A stretch of 64,000 nt of DNA, from assembly GCF_900102785.1 (NCBI RefSeq), contig NZ_FNGC01000008.1, positions 1-64,000 of the forward strand. The letters run 5' to 3'. The notes beneath the pieces were generated by a model that saw only the letters and a program-made list of their open reading frames with translations, did no database searches and was not told the origin of the DNA. This document shows positions 51,823-61,665 of this stretch, piece after piece. Source of the stretch: Arthrobacter sp. ok362 (lineage in GTDB: Bacteria; Actinomycetota; Actinomycetes; Actinomycetales; Micrococcaceae). Within the stretch, counting starts at the first letter, position 1. Each line of letters begins with the position of its first letter. The translations under genes were made by a program, and so were the position numbers.

Positions 51823-54800
51823 ATGAAAATAACAACCTGGAAAACAGTGCTGGGCACAGCCCTGTCGGCTGCGCTCATAGCGGCTCCGCTGGCGGCCGCG
51901 CCGGCTAATGCCGTGGAGGCCGCCCCGGCAGCAACCGGAACCTCGCCGGTGGTCATCAACGAGGCCTACCTCAGCGGCGGCAGCTCCGGTGCGGCCTTCA
52001 AAAACAAGTTCGTCGAGCTCTACAACGGCTCCGACGAGCCGGTCTCGCTGGAAGGCTGGTCCGTCCAGTACCGCTCCGCCACGGGGACCGGGGCGCCGAG
52101 CTCGGTGGCTGCCCTGACCGGGAGTATCCCCGCCAAGGGCTACTACCTGCTCAAGGGCGGCAGCAACGGCACGGCCGGCGCGGACCTGCCGACCGCAGAC
52201 GCCACCGCCACCGGTTTCAACCCGGCCGGAGGTGGCGGCACGATCGTGCTGGCCAGGCAGGCCGCCGCGCTCAACCCGCTGCCGACGGGCTCGGTCATTG
52301 AACCGGCCAATGTCGCCGACCTCCTCGGCTACGGCACCTCCAACACATTCGAGACCCAGGCGGCCGCCGCGCCGTCGGGCAACACCGACGTCAAGAGCCT
52401 GAACCGCAGCAACGGCGCGGACACCAACAACAACTCCGCTGACGCCACGCTCAACGCAGCCATCACGCCGAAGGACGCCAATGGCGCCGCGGATTCCGGC
52501 CCCGTGGACCCACCCGTCGATCCGGGCCCCGGCACTCCCCCGGCCGCCAAGACCATCGCCGAAATCCAGGGCAACGGCGCCGCAAGCCCGCTGGCAGGAT
52601 CATCGGTCACCACGCGCGGCAGGGTCACTGCCACATTCCCCACCGGCGGCTTCGCCGGCTACTACGTCCAGACCCCGGGCACGGGCGGCGATCTCACGCC
52701 GGCCAACCACGCGGCGTCGGACGCTGTGTTCGTCTACTCGCCGTCCACGGTCGACGCTGTCAGGATCGGCGACTACGTCGAACTCACCGGCGCAGTCAGC
52801 GAATTCTTCGGTATGACGCAGCTGACCGTCGCCGCGGCGGCTGATCTGAAGAAGCTCACCGAGGCCGCCCCCGAGGTCAAGGCCACCGGCTTCGCCCTCC
52901 CCGCCGACGAGGCCTTCCGTGAGTCCCTCGAAGGCATGCTGCTCACTCCGCAGGGTCCGGTCACCGTGGCGGACAATTTCTCGCTGAACCAGTACGGCGA
53001 GATCGGTCTGGCCGGCGGCACCACAGCGCTGGAGCAGCCCACCGCCGTCGCGCCCTTCGGCTCCGCGGAGTACACCGCCACGGTCGCGGCGAACGCCGCC
53101 CGCGGCATCAAACTCGACGACGGCGCCACCACGAACTTCCTCAAGGACGCCGCCACCAAGTCCCAGGTGCTCCCGTACCTGACCACGGCCGATCACGTCC
53201 GGGTCGGCGCGCCGGTGACGTTTAGAACCAACGTGGTGCTCAGCTACGCGAACAGCGCCTGGAAGTTCCAGCCCCTGACCCAACTGACGGCCGCCAACGC
53301 GGACACCGTGCAGCCGGCGAGCTTCGGCGCCACCCGAGCGGACACGCCGGCCGCCGTGGGCGGCACCCTCAAGCTCGCTTCCTTCAACGTGCTGAACTAC
53401 TTCCCCACCACGGGCGACCAGGTGGCGGGCTGCACTTTCTACCCGGATCGGGACGGCAACCCCATCACCGTCAAGGGCGGCTGCGACGTCCGCGGCGCCG
53501 CGAACGCGGAGAACCTCAAGCGGCAGCAGGACAAGATCGTCGCCGCCATCTCCAAGTCCGGGGCCGACGTCGTCACCCTGATGGAGGTCGAAAACTCGGC
53601 CCAGTTCGGCAAGACCCGGGACTACGCGCTCGCCAAGTTGGTGGATGCGCTGAACATCGCCACACCGGGGATCTGGGACTACGTCCGCACGCCCGCCAAC
53701 GCACCCCCGCTGGCCGACGAGGACATGATCCGCACCGCGTTCATCTACAAGTTGGCCGTCGCCGAACCAATCGGCGAGTCCATCATCCACAACGACACGG
53801 TCGCTTTCGCCAGCGCCCGCAAGCCGATGGCCCAGGTCTTCAAGCCCGTGGGCGCCGCCGATGACAAGAAGTTCATCGCGATCGCCAACCACTTCAAGTC
53901 CAAGGGCTCCGCCGCCACGCCGGAGGACACCGACAAGGGCCAGGGCGCCTCAAACCTCGCCCGCACCGCCCAGGCCAAGTCCCTGCTGGCGTTCTCCGAG
54001 GAACTGCAGAAGTCCAAGGGCACAGACAAGGTGTTCCTGATCGGCGACTTCAATTCCTACGCCAAGGAGGACCCGATCAACGTCCTCACGGGCGCGGGGT
54101 ACGTCAACCAGGATGAGAAGGCGAAAAACGCCGACGGTTCCGCCAAGCATTCCTACCTGTTCGGCGGCCTCGTGGGCTCGCTGGACCACATCCTCGCCTC
54201 GCCGGCGGCCAACGCCGTCGTCACCGGCGCGGACATCTGGAACATCAACTCCGTGGAGTCCGTGGCGCTGGAGTACAGCCGCTACAACAACAACGTCACC
54301 GACTACTACGCTCCGGACCAGTTCCGCGCCAGCGACCACGATCCGGTGGTGGTGGGGCTGGACCTGCCCGTCACCCCGGCCAGCGTGGAGCTGAACTTCC
54401 TGGGCATCAACGACTTCCACGGCCGCATCGATTCCAACACCGTGTTCTTCGCGGGGACCATCGAGAAGCTGCGTGCCGCCGCCGCCCCGGGCGCCACGGC
54501 GTTCATTTCGGCCGGCGACAACATCGGCGCCTCACTGTTCGCCTCGGCGGTGGCCAAGGACCAGCCGACCATCGACGTGCTGAACGCCTTGGACCTGCGC
54601 ACTTCCGCGGTGGGCAACCACGAGTTCGACGGCGGCTGGGCTGACCTGCGCGACCGCGTCGCCGCCGGCGGGACCAACGCCAAGTTCCCGTACCTGGGTG
54701 CCAACGTCTATGCGAAGGGCACCACCACCCCGGTCCTGCCGGAGTACACGGTCCTGGACATGAACGGCGTCAAGGTTGCCGTGATCGGCACCGTCACGCA

Positions 54801-56385
54801 GGAAGTCCCCTCCCTGGTCACGCCGTCGGGCATCGCGGACCTTGAGTTCGGCGACCCCGTGGACGCCATCAACCGGGTCGCGGCGAAGATCAAGGCGGAC
54901 AAGCTCGCCGACGTCATCATTGTGGAGAACCACGACGGCGCCGGGTCCGGCGCGCCCGACGGCGCCACTTTGGAGCAGGAGATCGCCGCCGGCGGCCCCT
55001 TCGCCAAGATGGTCCAGAAGGTCACCCCGGATGTTGCCGCGATCTTCAACGGCCACACCCACAAGCAGTACTCCTGGGACGCGCCCGTCCTCGATTCTGC
55101 GGGCCAGCCGACCGGCAGGACCCGCCCGATCGTCCAGACCGGAAACTACGGCGAGTTCATCGGCCAGATCCAGCTGACCATCGACACCAAGACCATGTCG
55201 GTGACCGGGTACAAGGCCGGCAACGTCCAGCGCACCACCAGCGCCGCGCAGCCGGCAGCCGATCTTGTGGCGCAGTACCCGCGGGTTGCGGCCGTCAAGA
55301 CCATCGTGGACAAGGCCCTGGCCGACGCCGCCGTGGTCGGCAACCAGCCGGTCGGCAAGGTCACCGCGGATATCACGACGGCGTTCGCCGGTTCTCCCGC
55401 CGTGCGCGATGACCGGGCCAGCGAGTCCACCCTCGGCAACCTGGTGGCGGACTCCCTTGTGGATGCGCTGAAGGCGCCGGAACTCGGCGCCGCCGAAATC
55501 GGCGTCGTCAACCCGGGCGGTCTGCGCAATGAGCTGTACTACGCGCCCGACGGCACCATCACGTACGCCGAGGCCAACGCGGTGCTGCCGTTCGTGAACA
55601 ATCTGTGGACCACGTCCCTCACCGGTGCGCAGTTCAAGACCCTGCTGGAGCAGCAGTGGCAGACCAACCCGGACGGCTCGGTTCCCAGCCGCGCGTACCA
55701 GCAGCTGGGCCTGTCCAAGAACGTGAACTACACCTACGACGCCGCCCGCGCCGCCGGTGACCGGATCACCTCGATCCGGGTCAACGGTGCACTGATTGAC
55801 CCGGCGAAGTCCTACCGGATCGGGACGTTCAACTTCCTGGCCACCGGCGGCGACAACTTCCGCATCTTCAAGGAAGGCGCAGGCACCAAGGACTCCGGGC
55901 TCGTGGACCGCGACGCCTGGATCAAGTACCTGCAGACCCACAACCCGGTCGCGCCCGACTTCGCCCGCCGCTCCGTGGCCGTTGTGAACACGACGGCGGC
56001 CGAGGTCAAGAGCGGGGAATCCGTCACCCTGGCGGTTTCGAAGCTGGACCTCACCTCGCTGGGCAGCCCGGTGAACGCCTCGCTGCGCGCCGAGTTCACG
56101 GATGCTGCCGGTACCGTGACAGCCCTGGGCACGTCACCGGTGACCGGCGGCGCCGCCACGGTGAGCGTGTTGGTTCCCGCCGGAGCCGCCGCCGGCGCGG
56201 GCACCCTGGTGCTCACCGCCGTCGAATCCGGCACCGTGGTGAAAGCGGTCGTGTTGGTCGCAGCCAGCGTCCCCGTCCCGCCGAAGTGCACGCCTCCGGT
56301 CAAGCCGACGAGGCCCGCGGACGTTGTGGGCCAGGTCAACTACGGAACAGCCATGGCCGCCTACCGGAAGTGCCTCAAGGGCTGA
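51823..56385 (+). CDS. Secreted ExeM/NucH-type nuclease fused to UshA-like 5'-nucleotidase
   Basis: A 1520-residue exported enzyme. A Sec signal peptide (~1-30) is followed by a lamin-tail domain (~38-145; VVINEAYLSGGSSGA, FVELYNGSDEPVSLEGWSV), an OB-fold segment (~235-335), an EEP nuclease domain (~510-855; LASFNVLNYF, LMEVENSAQFG, FLIGDFNSYA, GSLDHIL, ASDHDPVVVG), then a metallophosphatase (~860-1125; INDFHGRI, AGDN, VGNHEFDGG, NGHTHKQY) and the 5'-nucleotidase C-terminal domain (~1170-1380; ESTLGNLVADSL, NPGGLRNEL, ATGGDNFRI). The tail is an Ig-like beta domain with no LPXTG or membrane anchor, so it is probably released or loosely wall-bound. Combined activity would degrade extracellular DNA/RNA to nucleotides and then nucleosides plus phosphate. 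All catalytic motifs look intact. Confidence 0.93.
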   Translation: MKITTWKTVLGTALSAALIAAPLAAAPANAVEAAPAATGTSPVVINEAYLSGGSSGAAFKNKFVELYNGSDEPVSLEGWSVQYRSATGTGAPSSVAALTGSIPAKGYYLLKGGSNGTAGADLPTADATATGFNPAGGGGTIVLARQAAALNPLPTGSVIEPANVADLLGYGTSNTFETQAAAAPSGNTDVKSLNRSNGADTNNNSADATLNAAITPKDANGAADSGPVDPPVDPGPGTPPAAKTIAEIQGNGAASPLAGSSVTTRGRVTATFPTGGFAGYYVQTPGTGGDLTPANHAASDAVFVYSPSTVDAVRIGDYVELTGAVSEFFGMTQLTVAAAADLKKLTEAAPEVKATGFALPADEAFRESLEGMLLTPQGPVTVADNFSLNQYGEIGLAGGTTALEQPTAVAPFGSAEYTATVAANAARGIKLDDGATTNFLKDAATKSQVLPYLTTADHVRVGAPVTFRTNVVLSYANSAWKFQPLTQLTAANADTVQPASFGATRADTPAAVGGTLKLASFNVLNYFPTTGDQVAGCTFYPDRDGNPITVKGGCDVRGAANAENLKRQQDKIVAAISKSGADVVTLMEVENSAQFGKTRDYALAKLVDALNIATPGIWDYVRTPANAPPLADEDMIRTAFIYKLAVAEPIGESIIHNDTVAFASARKPMAQVFKPVGAADDKKFIAIANHFKSKGSAATPEDTDKGQGASNLARTAQAKSLLAFSEELQKSKGTDKVFLIGDFNSYAKEDPINVLTGAGYVNQDEKAKNADGSAKHSYLFGGLVGSLDHILASPAANAVVTGADIWNINSVESVALEYSRYNNNVTDYYAPDQFRASDHDPVVVGLDLPVTPASVELNFLGINDFHGRIDSNTVFFAGTIEKLRAAAAPGATAFISAGDNIGASLFASAVAKDQPTIDVLNALDLRTSAVGNHEFDGGWADLRDRVAAGGTNAKFPYLGANVYAKGTTTPVLPEYTVLDMNGVKVAVIGTVTQEVPSLVTPSGIADLEFGDPVDAINRVAAKIKADKLADVIIVENHDGAGSGAPDGATLEQEIAAGGPFAKMVQKVTPDVAAIFNGHTHKQYSWDAPVLDSAGQPTGRTRPIVQTGNYGEFIGQIQLTIDTKTMSVTGYKAGNVQRTTSAAQPAADLVAQYPRVAAVKTIVDKALADAAVVGNQPVGKVTADITTAFAGSPAVRDDRASESTLGNLVADSLVDALKAPELGAAEIGVVNPGGLRNELYYAPDGTITYAEANAVLPFVNNLWTTSLTGAQFKTLLEQQWQTNPDGSVPSRAYQQLGLSKNVNYTYDAARAAGDRITSIRVNGALIDPAKSYRIGTFNFLATGGDNFRIFKEGAGTKDSGLVDRDAWIKYLQTHNPVAPDFARRSVAVVNTTAAEVKSGESVTLAVSKLDLTSLGSPVNASLRAEFTDAAGTVTALGTSPVTGGAATVSVLVPAGAAAGAGTLVLTAVESGTVVKAVVLVAASVPVPPKCTPPVKPTRPADVVGQVNYGTAMAAYRKCLKG

Positions 56386-56423
56386 TGCCTTAGCCCGGAC
56401 TTCCTAGTCCGACACCCCGGCCC

Positions 56424-56790
56424 ATGCCCTCCCCTGGCCCGCAGCACTGGACATAAACACCAAGTGTCCATTGCCCGGCCCCAGGGGAGGGCATGTCCAT
56501 TTTTGCGAGGCGGGCGAACCACAGGGCCTGCCCATTTTGCGAGGCGGGCCAATCACAGGGCATGTCCTCCCCTGGCCCGCGGCATAGGACATAAACACCA
56601 AGTGTCCCTTGCCCGGCACCTAGAGAGGGCATGTCCATTCTTGCGAGGCGGGCGAACCACTGGGCATGCCCTCCCCTGGCCCGCGGCACTGGACATAAAC
56701 ACCAAGTGTCCCTTGCCCGGCACCAAGGGAGGGCATGTCCATTTTTGCGAGGCGGGCGAGCCCGGCACATGCCCATTCTTCGTAGGCGGG
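56424..56790. repeat. Hairpin-forming tandem repeat array
   Basis: A unit of about 104 bp begins at 56424, 56562 and 56666, with partial units after the first copy and at the right end. Each unit holds ATGCCCTCCCCTGG / CCAGGGGAGGGCAT (or a variant) as outer arms and GGACA / TGTCC as inner arms around TAAACACCAAG, then a GCGAGGCGGGC tail. Copies differ by scattered substitutions. It fills the gap between two convergent genes and has open frames only because the repeats share phase. Confidence 0.88.
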
Positions 56791-56800
56791 CAATGGCGGG

Positions 56801-59053
56801 CTACTGGGCCAGGATGTCGCGGGCGATCTCGTCGGCGTCGCGCAGCGTGCGCTGGCCGCTGCGGTAGACGGGGCCAGACTTCGGCCGGGCCTCGGCCGCG
56901 ATGGCCGTGCCCCATTGCGTGGCGGAGAGTTGGAGCCCCAGCACATACAGTCCCGGCGTCATGGACCCGTTGGCACCCAGCGGCCGATACGGATGCGGGA
57001 CGACGTCCAGCCCGGAGGTCTCCACCGGGGTTCCCTCCACGGTCATCATGAGGCGCGGCCGCACCAACCCCTCGGCGAGTAGCTGTTCCAGCAGCGGCGA
57101 GGAATTGACGGCTACCCGGTTGGCCGGTGCCAGCGCCTCGATCATCGCCGTCGCGGACACCGCGCCCGCCACAGCGGTCTCCGTCCGCGCCCTCGCCGCA
57201 CCCGGGCTCCGCACAGCGGCGCTCTGCATGCCGGCGCCACCCACGGCTCCGCTGCCGGCGCCAACAGCACCAACGACGCCCACACCGACGGCGCCTACGC
57301 CAGCACGGTCCAGTCCGGCGCCATACATTCCGGCGCCCTCTGACTCTTCACCCTCGGTTTCATCGGTTTCGCTGCCCACCCACGGCGACGCCGCTGTGAA
57401 CGTCCGGGCCCGGCGATCCACGCCGAACTTGGGGTCCGGGCCCACGAAGCGTACGACTCCTGCCCGCGCCAGCGCCGCGAGCTGCGCAGAGCGCAGGGCC
57501 GGCGGCCCGCTCGCCAGGCCTTCCACGAAGGATTCGAACCAGCCGCGGAGGCCCGCGACCCAGGATTCGTCCGTGATGCCGCCGTCGGCCACAGCGGTCT
57601 TCAGTACCGCCCGGCCGTGGTGCAGCGCGCCGATCGCCATCTTCACGGGGTCGTCCTCGCCAAGTGCCGAGCGCCGGGCGTCGTCGAGCAGGTAGTCGAC
57701 GACGGCGGCGTCCAGTTCAGTCCGGGAGCCAAATGAACGCCGGGCCAGGGGCGCCGCGAGACCGAGCAGGTCCAGGCGGTGGGATGACCGGACATGGACG
57801 GCAATCACCGATTCCGTGGCGTGCTCCCACTTCGCGGTCGAATGCGCGTGCGGCCGCAGGGCCTCCTCCAAGGCGCGCAGGAACTCGCCCGGGCCGGTCA
57901 GGATGGCATCGGGCTGCGAGCGCGCGAGCGTCGAATAGTAGGCCCAGATCGCGTCCCGGTGCAGCAGCGGCCAGAGGTCGAAGTCGAATGAGGGCCGGAT
58001 TCCGGAGTCGGCGAACTTCGCGATCGCGTCCTCGGTGCAGTACCGCAACTGGACCTCGCCCGGGTAGTAGCCGGCGAGTGTCGCCTTCGCCCGGTAGGGG
58101 GTTCCGCGGCGTGAGGCGGCGATGAGGAGCGGTTCGCGGCCGGACGGCAGATACGTCAGTTCACCGTTCCTCTCCTCGGCAACGAACCGGCCGCCCCGCC
58201 CTTCCGTCAGCTGTCCCATCACGTCAAAAAAGTTCAAGCCCATGCCGCGCACCAGGACAGGTTCTCCGCCCGGCACCACGGACCAGTCGACGTCGGCGGG
58301 CGCCGCCGGCGGGACGTACAGGAGTCCGAGCTCCTCCGCCGCGGAGAGCAGCTTCCGCTGTTCGGCGTTCAACCGCGCGTCCAGATGGCCCATGGCCAGC
58401 ACCACCGAGTCGACCGTAAGCACCGTGCCGTCGTCGAGCACGACGTCGAACCGCACCGAAGGTTCCTTCTGTTCAGCAAATTCCACTGGTTCGGCAAATT
58501 CCACTGGTTCAGCAAATTCCACTGGTTCGGCAAATTCCACCTGGCCGGCCGCCGGATCGACCGGCTCCGCGGCGGCGTGACGGACGGACGTCGCCGTCGC
58601 CAGGTGGAAGTCCACGCTGACGCCGGCCGGCAGGACGCTGAGCAGTTCCTCGAGGGTGGACCGCAAGTAACGGCCGTAGAGGGCCCGGCTGGGGAAGTCC
58701 GCCTCGCCGAGCCTGGCCACCTCGGCGCGTTCCTCTTCGGTAAGTGTTGGCTGCGGGTGGTCCTGCTGGAGTTCGCGCCACCGGTCGAATGTGTGCCCGG
58801 CCAGGGGCGGAGCGAGCTCCCGGTCCTCGGGGACCACGGTGGGATAGAAGGATTGTGTGTTCATCAGGTACAGCCGCGACTGTCCGGGCTGCCAGACGTG
58901 CCCCGGGCCCGCCGGGTAAGGGTCGATCACGTCGATGTGCAGGGTTCCCGCGGAGCCGGCGGAGGCCCAGTTGGCGAGGAGCCGTTCCAGCACGCTCGTG
59001 CCCCGGGGACCGGCGCCTATCACTGCCGTCCGGATGCTTCGCGATATGCCCAC
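56801..59053 (-). CDS. FAD/NAD(P)-binding protein (NAD_binding_9 type) with internal repeats
   Basis: A 750-residue cytosolic flavoprotein-like enzyme. The N-terminal dinucleotide site is TAVIGAGPRGTSVLERLLANW (~10-30), followed by PYPAGPGHVWQPGQSRLYLMN, characteristic of the FAD-NAD(P)-binding family found in actinobacteria. The reaction is unknown. Two inserts stand out: a perfect six-residue tandem repeat (EFAEPV four times, ~173-194) and a Gly/Ala/Val-rich segment (GVGAVGVGVVGAVGAGSG, ~590-625). The start is GTG at 59053, just before the Rossmann motif. The reading frame stays open far upstream because it runs antisense to the peptidase gene; that part is not coding. Confidence 0.82.
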   Translation of the reverse strand: MGISRSIRTAVIGAGPRGTSVLERLLANWASAGSAGTLHIDVIDPYPAGPGHVWQPGQSRLYLMNTQSFYPTVVPEDRELAPPLAGHTFDRWRELQQDHPQPTLTEEERAEVARLGEADFPSRALYGRYLRSTLEELLSVLPAGVSVDFHLATATSVRHAAAEPVDPAAGQVEFAEPVEFAEPVEFAEPVEFAEQKEPSVRFDVVLDDGTVLTVDSVVLAMGHLDARLNAEQRKLLSAAEELGLLYVPPAAPADVDWSVVPGGEPVLVRGMGLNFFDVMGQLTEGRGGRFVAEERNGELTYLPSGREPLLIAASRRGTPYRAKATLAGYYPGEVQLRYCTEDAIAKFADSGIRPSFDFDLWPLLHRDAIWAYYSTLARSQPDAILTGPGEFLRALEEALRPHAHSTAKWEHATESVIAVHVRSSHRLDLLGLAAPLARRSFGSRTELDAAVVDYLLDDARRSALGEDDPVKMAIGALHHGRAVLKTAVADGGITDESWVAGLRGWFESFVEGLASGPPALRSAQLAALARAGVVRFVGPDPKFGVDRRARTFTAASPWVGSETDETEGEESEGAGMYGAGLDRAGVGAVGVGVVGAVGAGSGAVGGAGMQSAAVRSPGAARARTETAVAGAVSATAMIEALAPANRVAVNSSPLLEQLLAEGLVRPRLMMTVEGTPVETSGLDVVPHPYRPLGANGSMTPGLYVLGLQLSATQWGTAIAAEARPKSGPVYRSGQRTLRDADEIARDILAQ
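58472..58540. repeat. 18-bp coding tandem repeat
   Basis: Four units of TTC(A/G)GCAAATTCCACTGG on the plus strand alternate A/G at one position, so the array is really a duplicated 36-bp dimer. On the coding strand it gives EFAEPV repeats within the FAD/NAD(P)-binding protein, at the end of a probable surface loop. Confidence 0.9.
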
Positions 59054-59137
59054 GGCATCCAGCGTATCGGCATCCCGGCCGCTGGCTTGACGCCCGCGTG
59101 ACTTGCTACTGCCGCACCGATGTTCTTGGATTGACAA

Positions 59138-61417
59138 ATGACCACCACAGAAGCTGACCACCCGTCCGCGTCCGGCCAATCCAGCGGCGCCCTCCCCGCT
59201 GCAGGAACTTCCCCCGAACCCGTCGACGAGAACATCTGGCTGGAGGACATCTACGGCCAAGAGCAGCTGGCGTGGGTCCGTGAACAGAACGCCCGCACCG
59301 AGGAACTCCTCGAGGATGCCGACTACGCCGATCTGGAAGGCAGGATCCTGGAGGTCCTCGACTCCACCGACCGGATCCCCATGGTGGGCAAGCACGGAGA
59401 GTGGTACTACAACTTTTGGAAGGACCGGGACAACCCCAAGGGCCTGTGGCGACGAACCAGCTGGGACAGCTACCGGGCCGGGACTCCCGCGTGGGATGTC
59501 CTGCTGGATGTCGACGCCCTCGCCGCCGCCGAGGGCCAGGACTGGGTCTTCCACGGCGCGAACTTCCTCCGTCCGGCCCCGGGTGAACCCCACCGGCGGG
59601 CCCTGCTGGCCTTCTCCCCCGACGGCGGGGACGCGAACCGCCACCGGGAGTTCGACGTCGAGGCCCGCGGCTTCGTGGACCCGGCCGACGGCGGCTTCGA
59701 CCTCCCGACCGGCAAGGGCAACGCCTCCTGGCTGGACGCGGACACCCTGCTCGTCGCCACCACCGCCCAGGACCTGCCGCGGACCACCTCGTCCTATGCC
59801 CGGACCGGGGTGAAGCTGAACCGGGGTGCTTCCCTGGCGCAGGCAGAGCAGATTTTCGACATTCCCGAGGACCACATGATGGCGATCGTGGCCCACGACT
59901 CCACTCCGGGCTTCGAACGCACGTTCGCCGTCGACTGGATCAGTTTCTTCGAGAAGAACACCTCCGTGCTGCGCGAGGGTCAGTGGGTGCAGATCGATGT
60001 GCCCGCAGACGTGAACCTGAGCTCGCACCGCGAATGGCTCCTGTTCCGCCCGCAGCGTGATTGGACCGTCAACGGCACCACCTACCCGGCGGGTTCCCTG
60101 CTCGCGGCCGGGTTCGAGGACTTCCTCGCCGGCTCCCGGGACCTGGACGTGCTCTTCACACCCGATCCGCACACCTCCCTGCAGTCCTGGAGCTGGACGC
60201 GGGACTTCCTGCTGCTGAACCTGCTCCGGGACGTGTCCTCGGAAATCCACGTCCTGGATCCGCGGCGCCCGGGTACGGACGCCGCCTGGGAGGCCACCGT
60301 GCTGGACGCCTGCCCGCCCCTGCACGACGTCAATGCCTTCGCGGTGGATGACGAAGACGACGCGGAAGGCTCGGACGACGACGGCACCGGCGGCGCCGCC
60401 TCGGTGACCGAGGGCGAGGCTCCGGGCGCAGGGAACGACTTCTGGCTCGTGGCCACCGGCTTCACGACGCCCACCACCCTGACCCGCGGGACACTCACAC
60501 GCGACAGTGGCTCCGTCACCAGCACCCACGGGGTGATCCGGACCTCGCCGTCGTTCTTCAACGAGGCCGGCTACGAAGTCCAGCAGCACTTCGCGGTCTC
60601 CAGCGACGGGACCAGGATTCCGTACTTCCAGGTGGCCGCCAAGGACCTGGTGCTGGACGGCCAGAACCCCACCCAGCTGTCCGGCTACGGGGGCTTCGAG
60701 ATATCCCGGACTCCGGCGTACAGCGGCGCGATCGGCCGGGCGTGGCTGGAGCGGCGGACCGCGGAGTCCGGCGGCGCCGAGGGTGAGGCCCCGCACCGCC
60801 GCGGCGGCGTCTACGTGGTGGCGAACATCCGCGGCGGCGGCGAGTACGGGCCGGCCTGGCACCGTGCCGCGCTGCAGGGCAACCGCCACCGCGCCTACGA
60901 GGACTTCGCCGCCGTCGCGAAGGACCTGATCTCCCGCGGTGTCACGTCCCGGGAGCGGCTCGGCTGCGTGGGCGGCTCCAACGGCGGGCTGCTGGTGGGC
61001 AACATGCTCACGCAGTACCCGGAGCTGTTCGGCGCCGTGTCCTGCGGGGTCCCGCTCCTGGACATGCGCCGGTACACCAAACTTTCCGCGGGCTATTCCT
61101 GGATTGGCGAATACGGCGACCCTGACGTGCCGGAGCAGTGGGAGTTCCTGAAGACGTTCTCCCCGTACCACCTGCTCAAGGACGGCGTGGACTACCCGGA
61201 GACGTTCATCTGGACGGCGACCTCGGATGACCGGGTGGGGCCGGTCCAGGCCCGGAAGATGGCGGCCCGCATGCAGGCCATGGGCATCCCCAATGTCTGG
61301 TTCCACGAAGCCCTCGAGGGCGGCCACGCGGGGGCCTCGGACAACCGGCAAGCGGCGGCCCTGCAGAGCCGCAGCCAGCATTTCCTGTGGCGGGCCCTGG
61401 CCGGCCGGGATGCCTGA
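59138..61417 (+). CDS. S9-family prolyl oligopeptidase
   Basis: A 759-residue serine peptidase of the prolyl oligopeptidase family. An N-terminal beta-propeller (~60-500) starts after IWLEDIYGQEQLAWVREQN; the C-terminal alpha/beta-hydrolase domain has ANIRGGGEYGPAWH, nucleophile S614 in GGSNGGLL, Asp in TSDDRVGP and His in EGGHAGAS. An acidic, Gly-rich loop (DDEDDAEGSDDDG, ~405) interrupts the propeller. No signal peptide is seen, so it is cytosolic and likely cleaves short peptides after proline or other residues. It is divergent from the FAD/NAD(P)-binding gene. Confidence 0.93.
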   Translation: MTTTEADHPSASGQSSGALPAAGTSPEPVDENIWLEDIYGQEQLAWVREQNARTEELLEDADYADLEGRILEVLDSTDRIPMVGKHGEWYYNFWKDRDNPKGLWRRTSWDSYRAGTPAWDVLLDVDALAAAEGQDWVFHGANFLRPAPGEPHRRALLAFSPDGGDANRHREFDVEARGFVDPADGGFDLPTGKGNASWLDADTLLVATTAQDLPRTTSSYARTGVKLNRGASLAQAEQIFDIPEDHMMAIVAHDSTPGFERTFAVDWISFFEKNTSVLREGQWVQIDVPADVNLSSHREWLLFRPQRDWTVNGTTYPAGSLLAAGFEDFLAGSRDLDVLFTPDPHTSLQSWSWTRDFLLLNLLRDVSSEIHVLDPRRPGTDAAWEATVLDACPPLHDVNAFAVDDEDDAEGSDDDGTGGAASVTEGEAPGAGNDFWLVATGFTTPTTLTRGTLTRDSGSVTSTHGVIRTSPSFFNEAGYEVQQHFAVSSDGTRIPYFQVAAKDLVLDGQNPTQLSGYGGFEISRTPAYSGAIGRAWLERRTAESGGAEGEAPHRRGGVYVVANIRGGGEYGPAWHRAALQGNRHRAYEDFAAVAKDLISRGVTSRERLGCVGGSNGGLLVGNMLTQYPELFGAVSCGVPLLDMRRYTKLSAGYSWIGEYGDPDVPEQWEFLKTFSPYHLLKDGVDYPETFIWTATSDDRVGPVQARKMAARMQAMGIPNVWFHEALEGGHAGASDNRQAAALQSRSQHFLWRALAGRDA

Positions 61418-61441
61418 TTCCGCACCCCCGAAAGCGATAAG

Positions 61442-61500
61442 CAACGCGGGGTCACTTCGCGTCGATCCGGCGCCCGTCATGGGCCGGCAGTGACCCTGCG
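61442..61500. repeat. Palindromic intergenic repeat, copy 2
   Basis: Begins CAACGCGGGGTCACTT, the same left arm as at 25275, and ends GGGCCGGCAGTGACCCTGCG. The centre differs from copy 1 and the dyad is weaker. It lies between the S9 peptidase and tRNA-Ser(GCT). Confidence 0.75.
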
Positions 61501-61572
61501 ATGCCCCGGGCGGGCCGTTTTGCACTGCGTGGCACCTTCTGCGTATCCTTGGTTGGCTAGTTAATAGCAATT

Positions 61573-61660
61573 GGAGACGTGCCAGAGCGGCCGAATGGGC
61601 TTCACTGCTAATGAAGTGTGGGGCACAACTCCACCGGGGGTTCAAATCCCCCCGTCTCCG
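61573..61660 (+). tRNA. tRNA-Ser (anticodon GCT)
   Basis: An 88-nt class II tRNA with acceptor GGAGACG/CGTCTCC, anticodon loop CTGCTAA (anticodon GCT), a long variable arm and T-loop GTTCAAATC. The discriminator is G. Confidence 0.97.
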
Positions 61661-61665
61661 CGTTT

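Noticed and set aside
56424..56790. CRISPR array
   Set aside because: Units are about 104 bp, nearly identical along their whole length with no unique spacers, and no cas genes are present.
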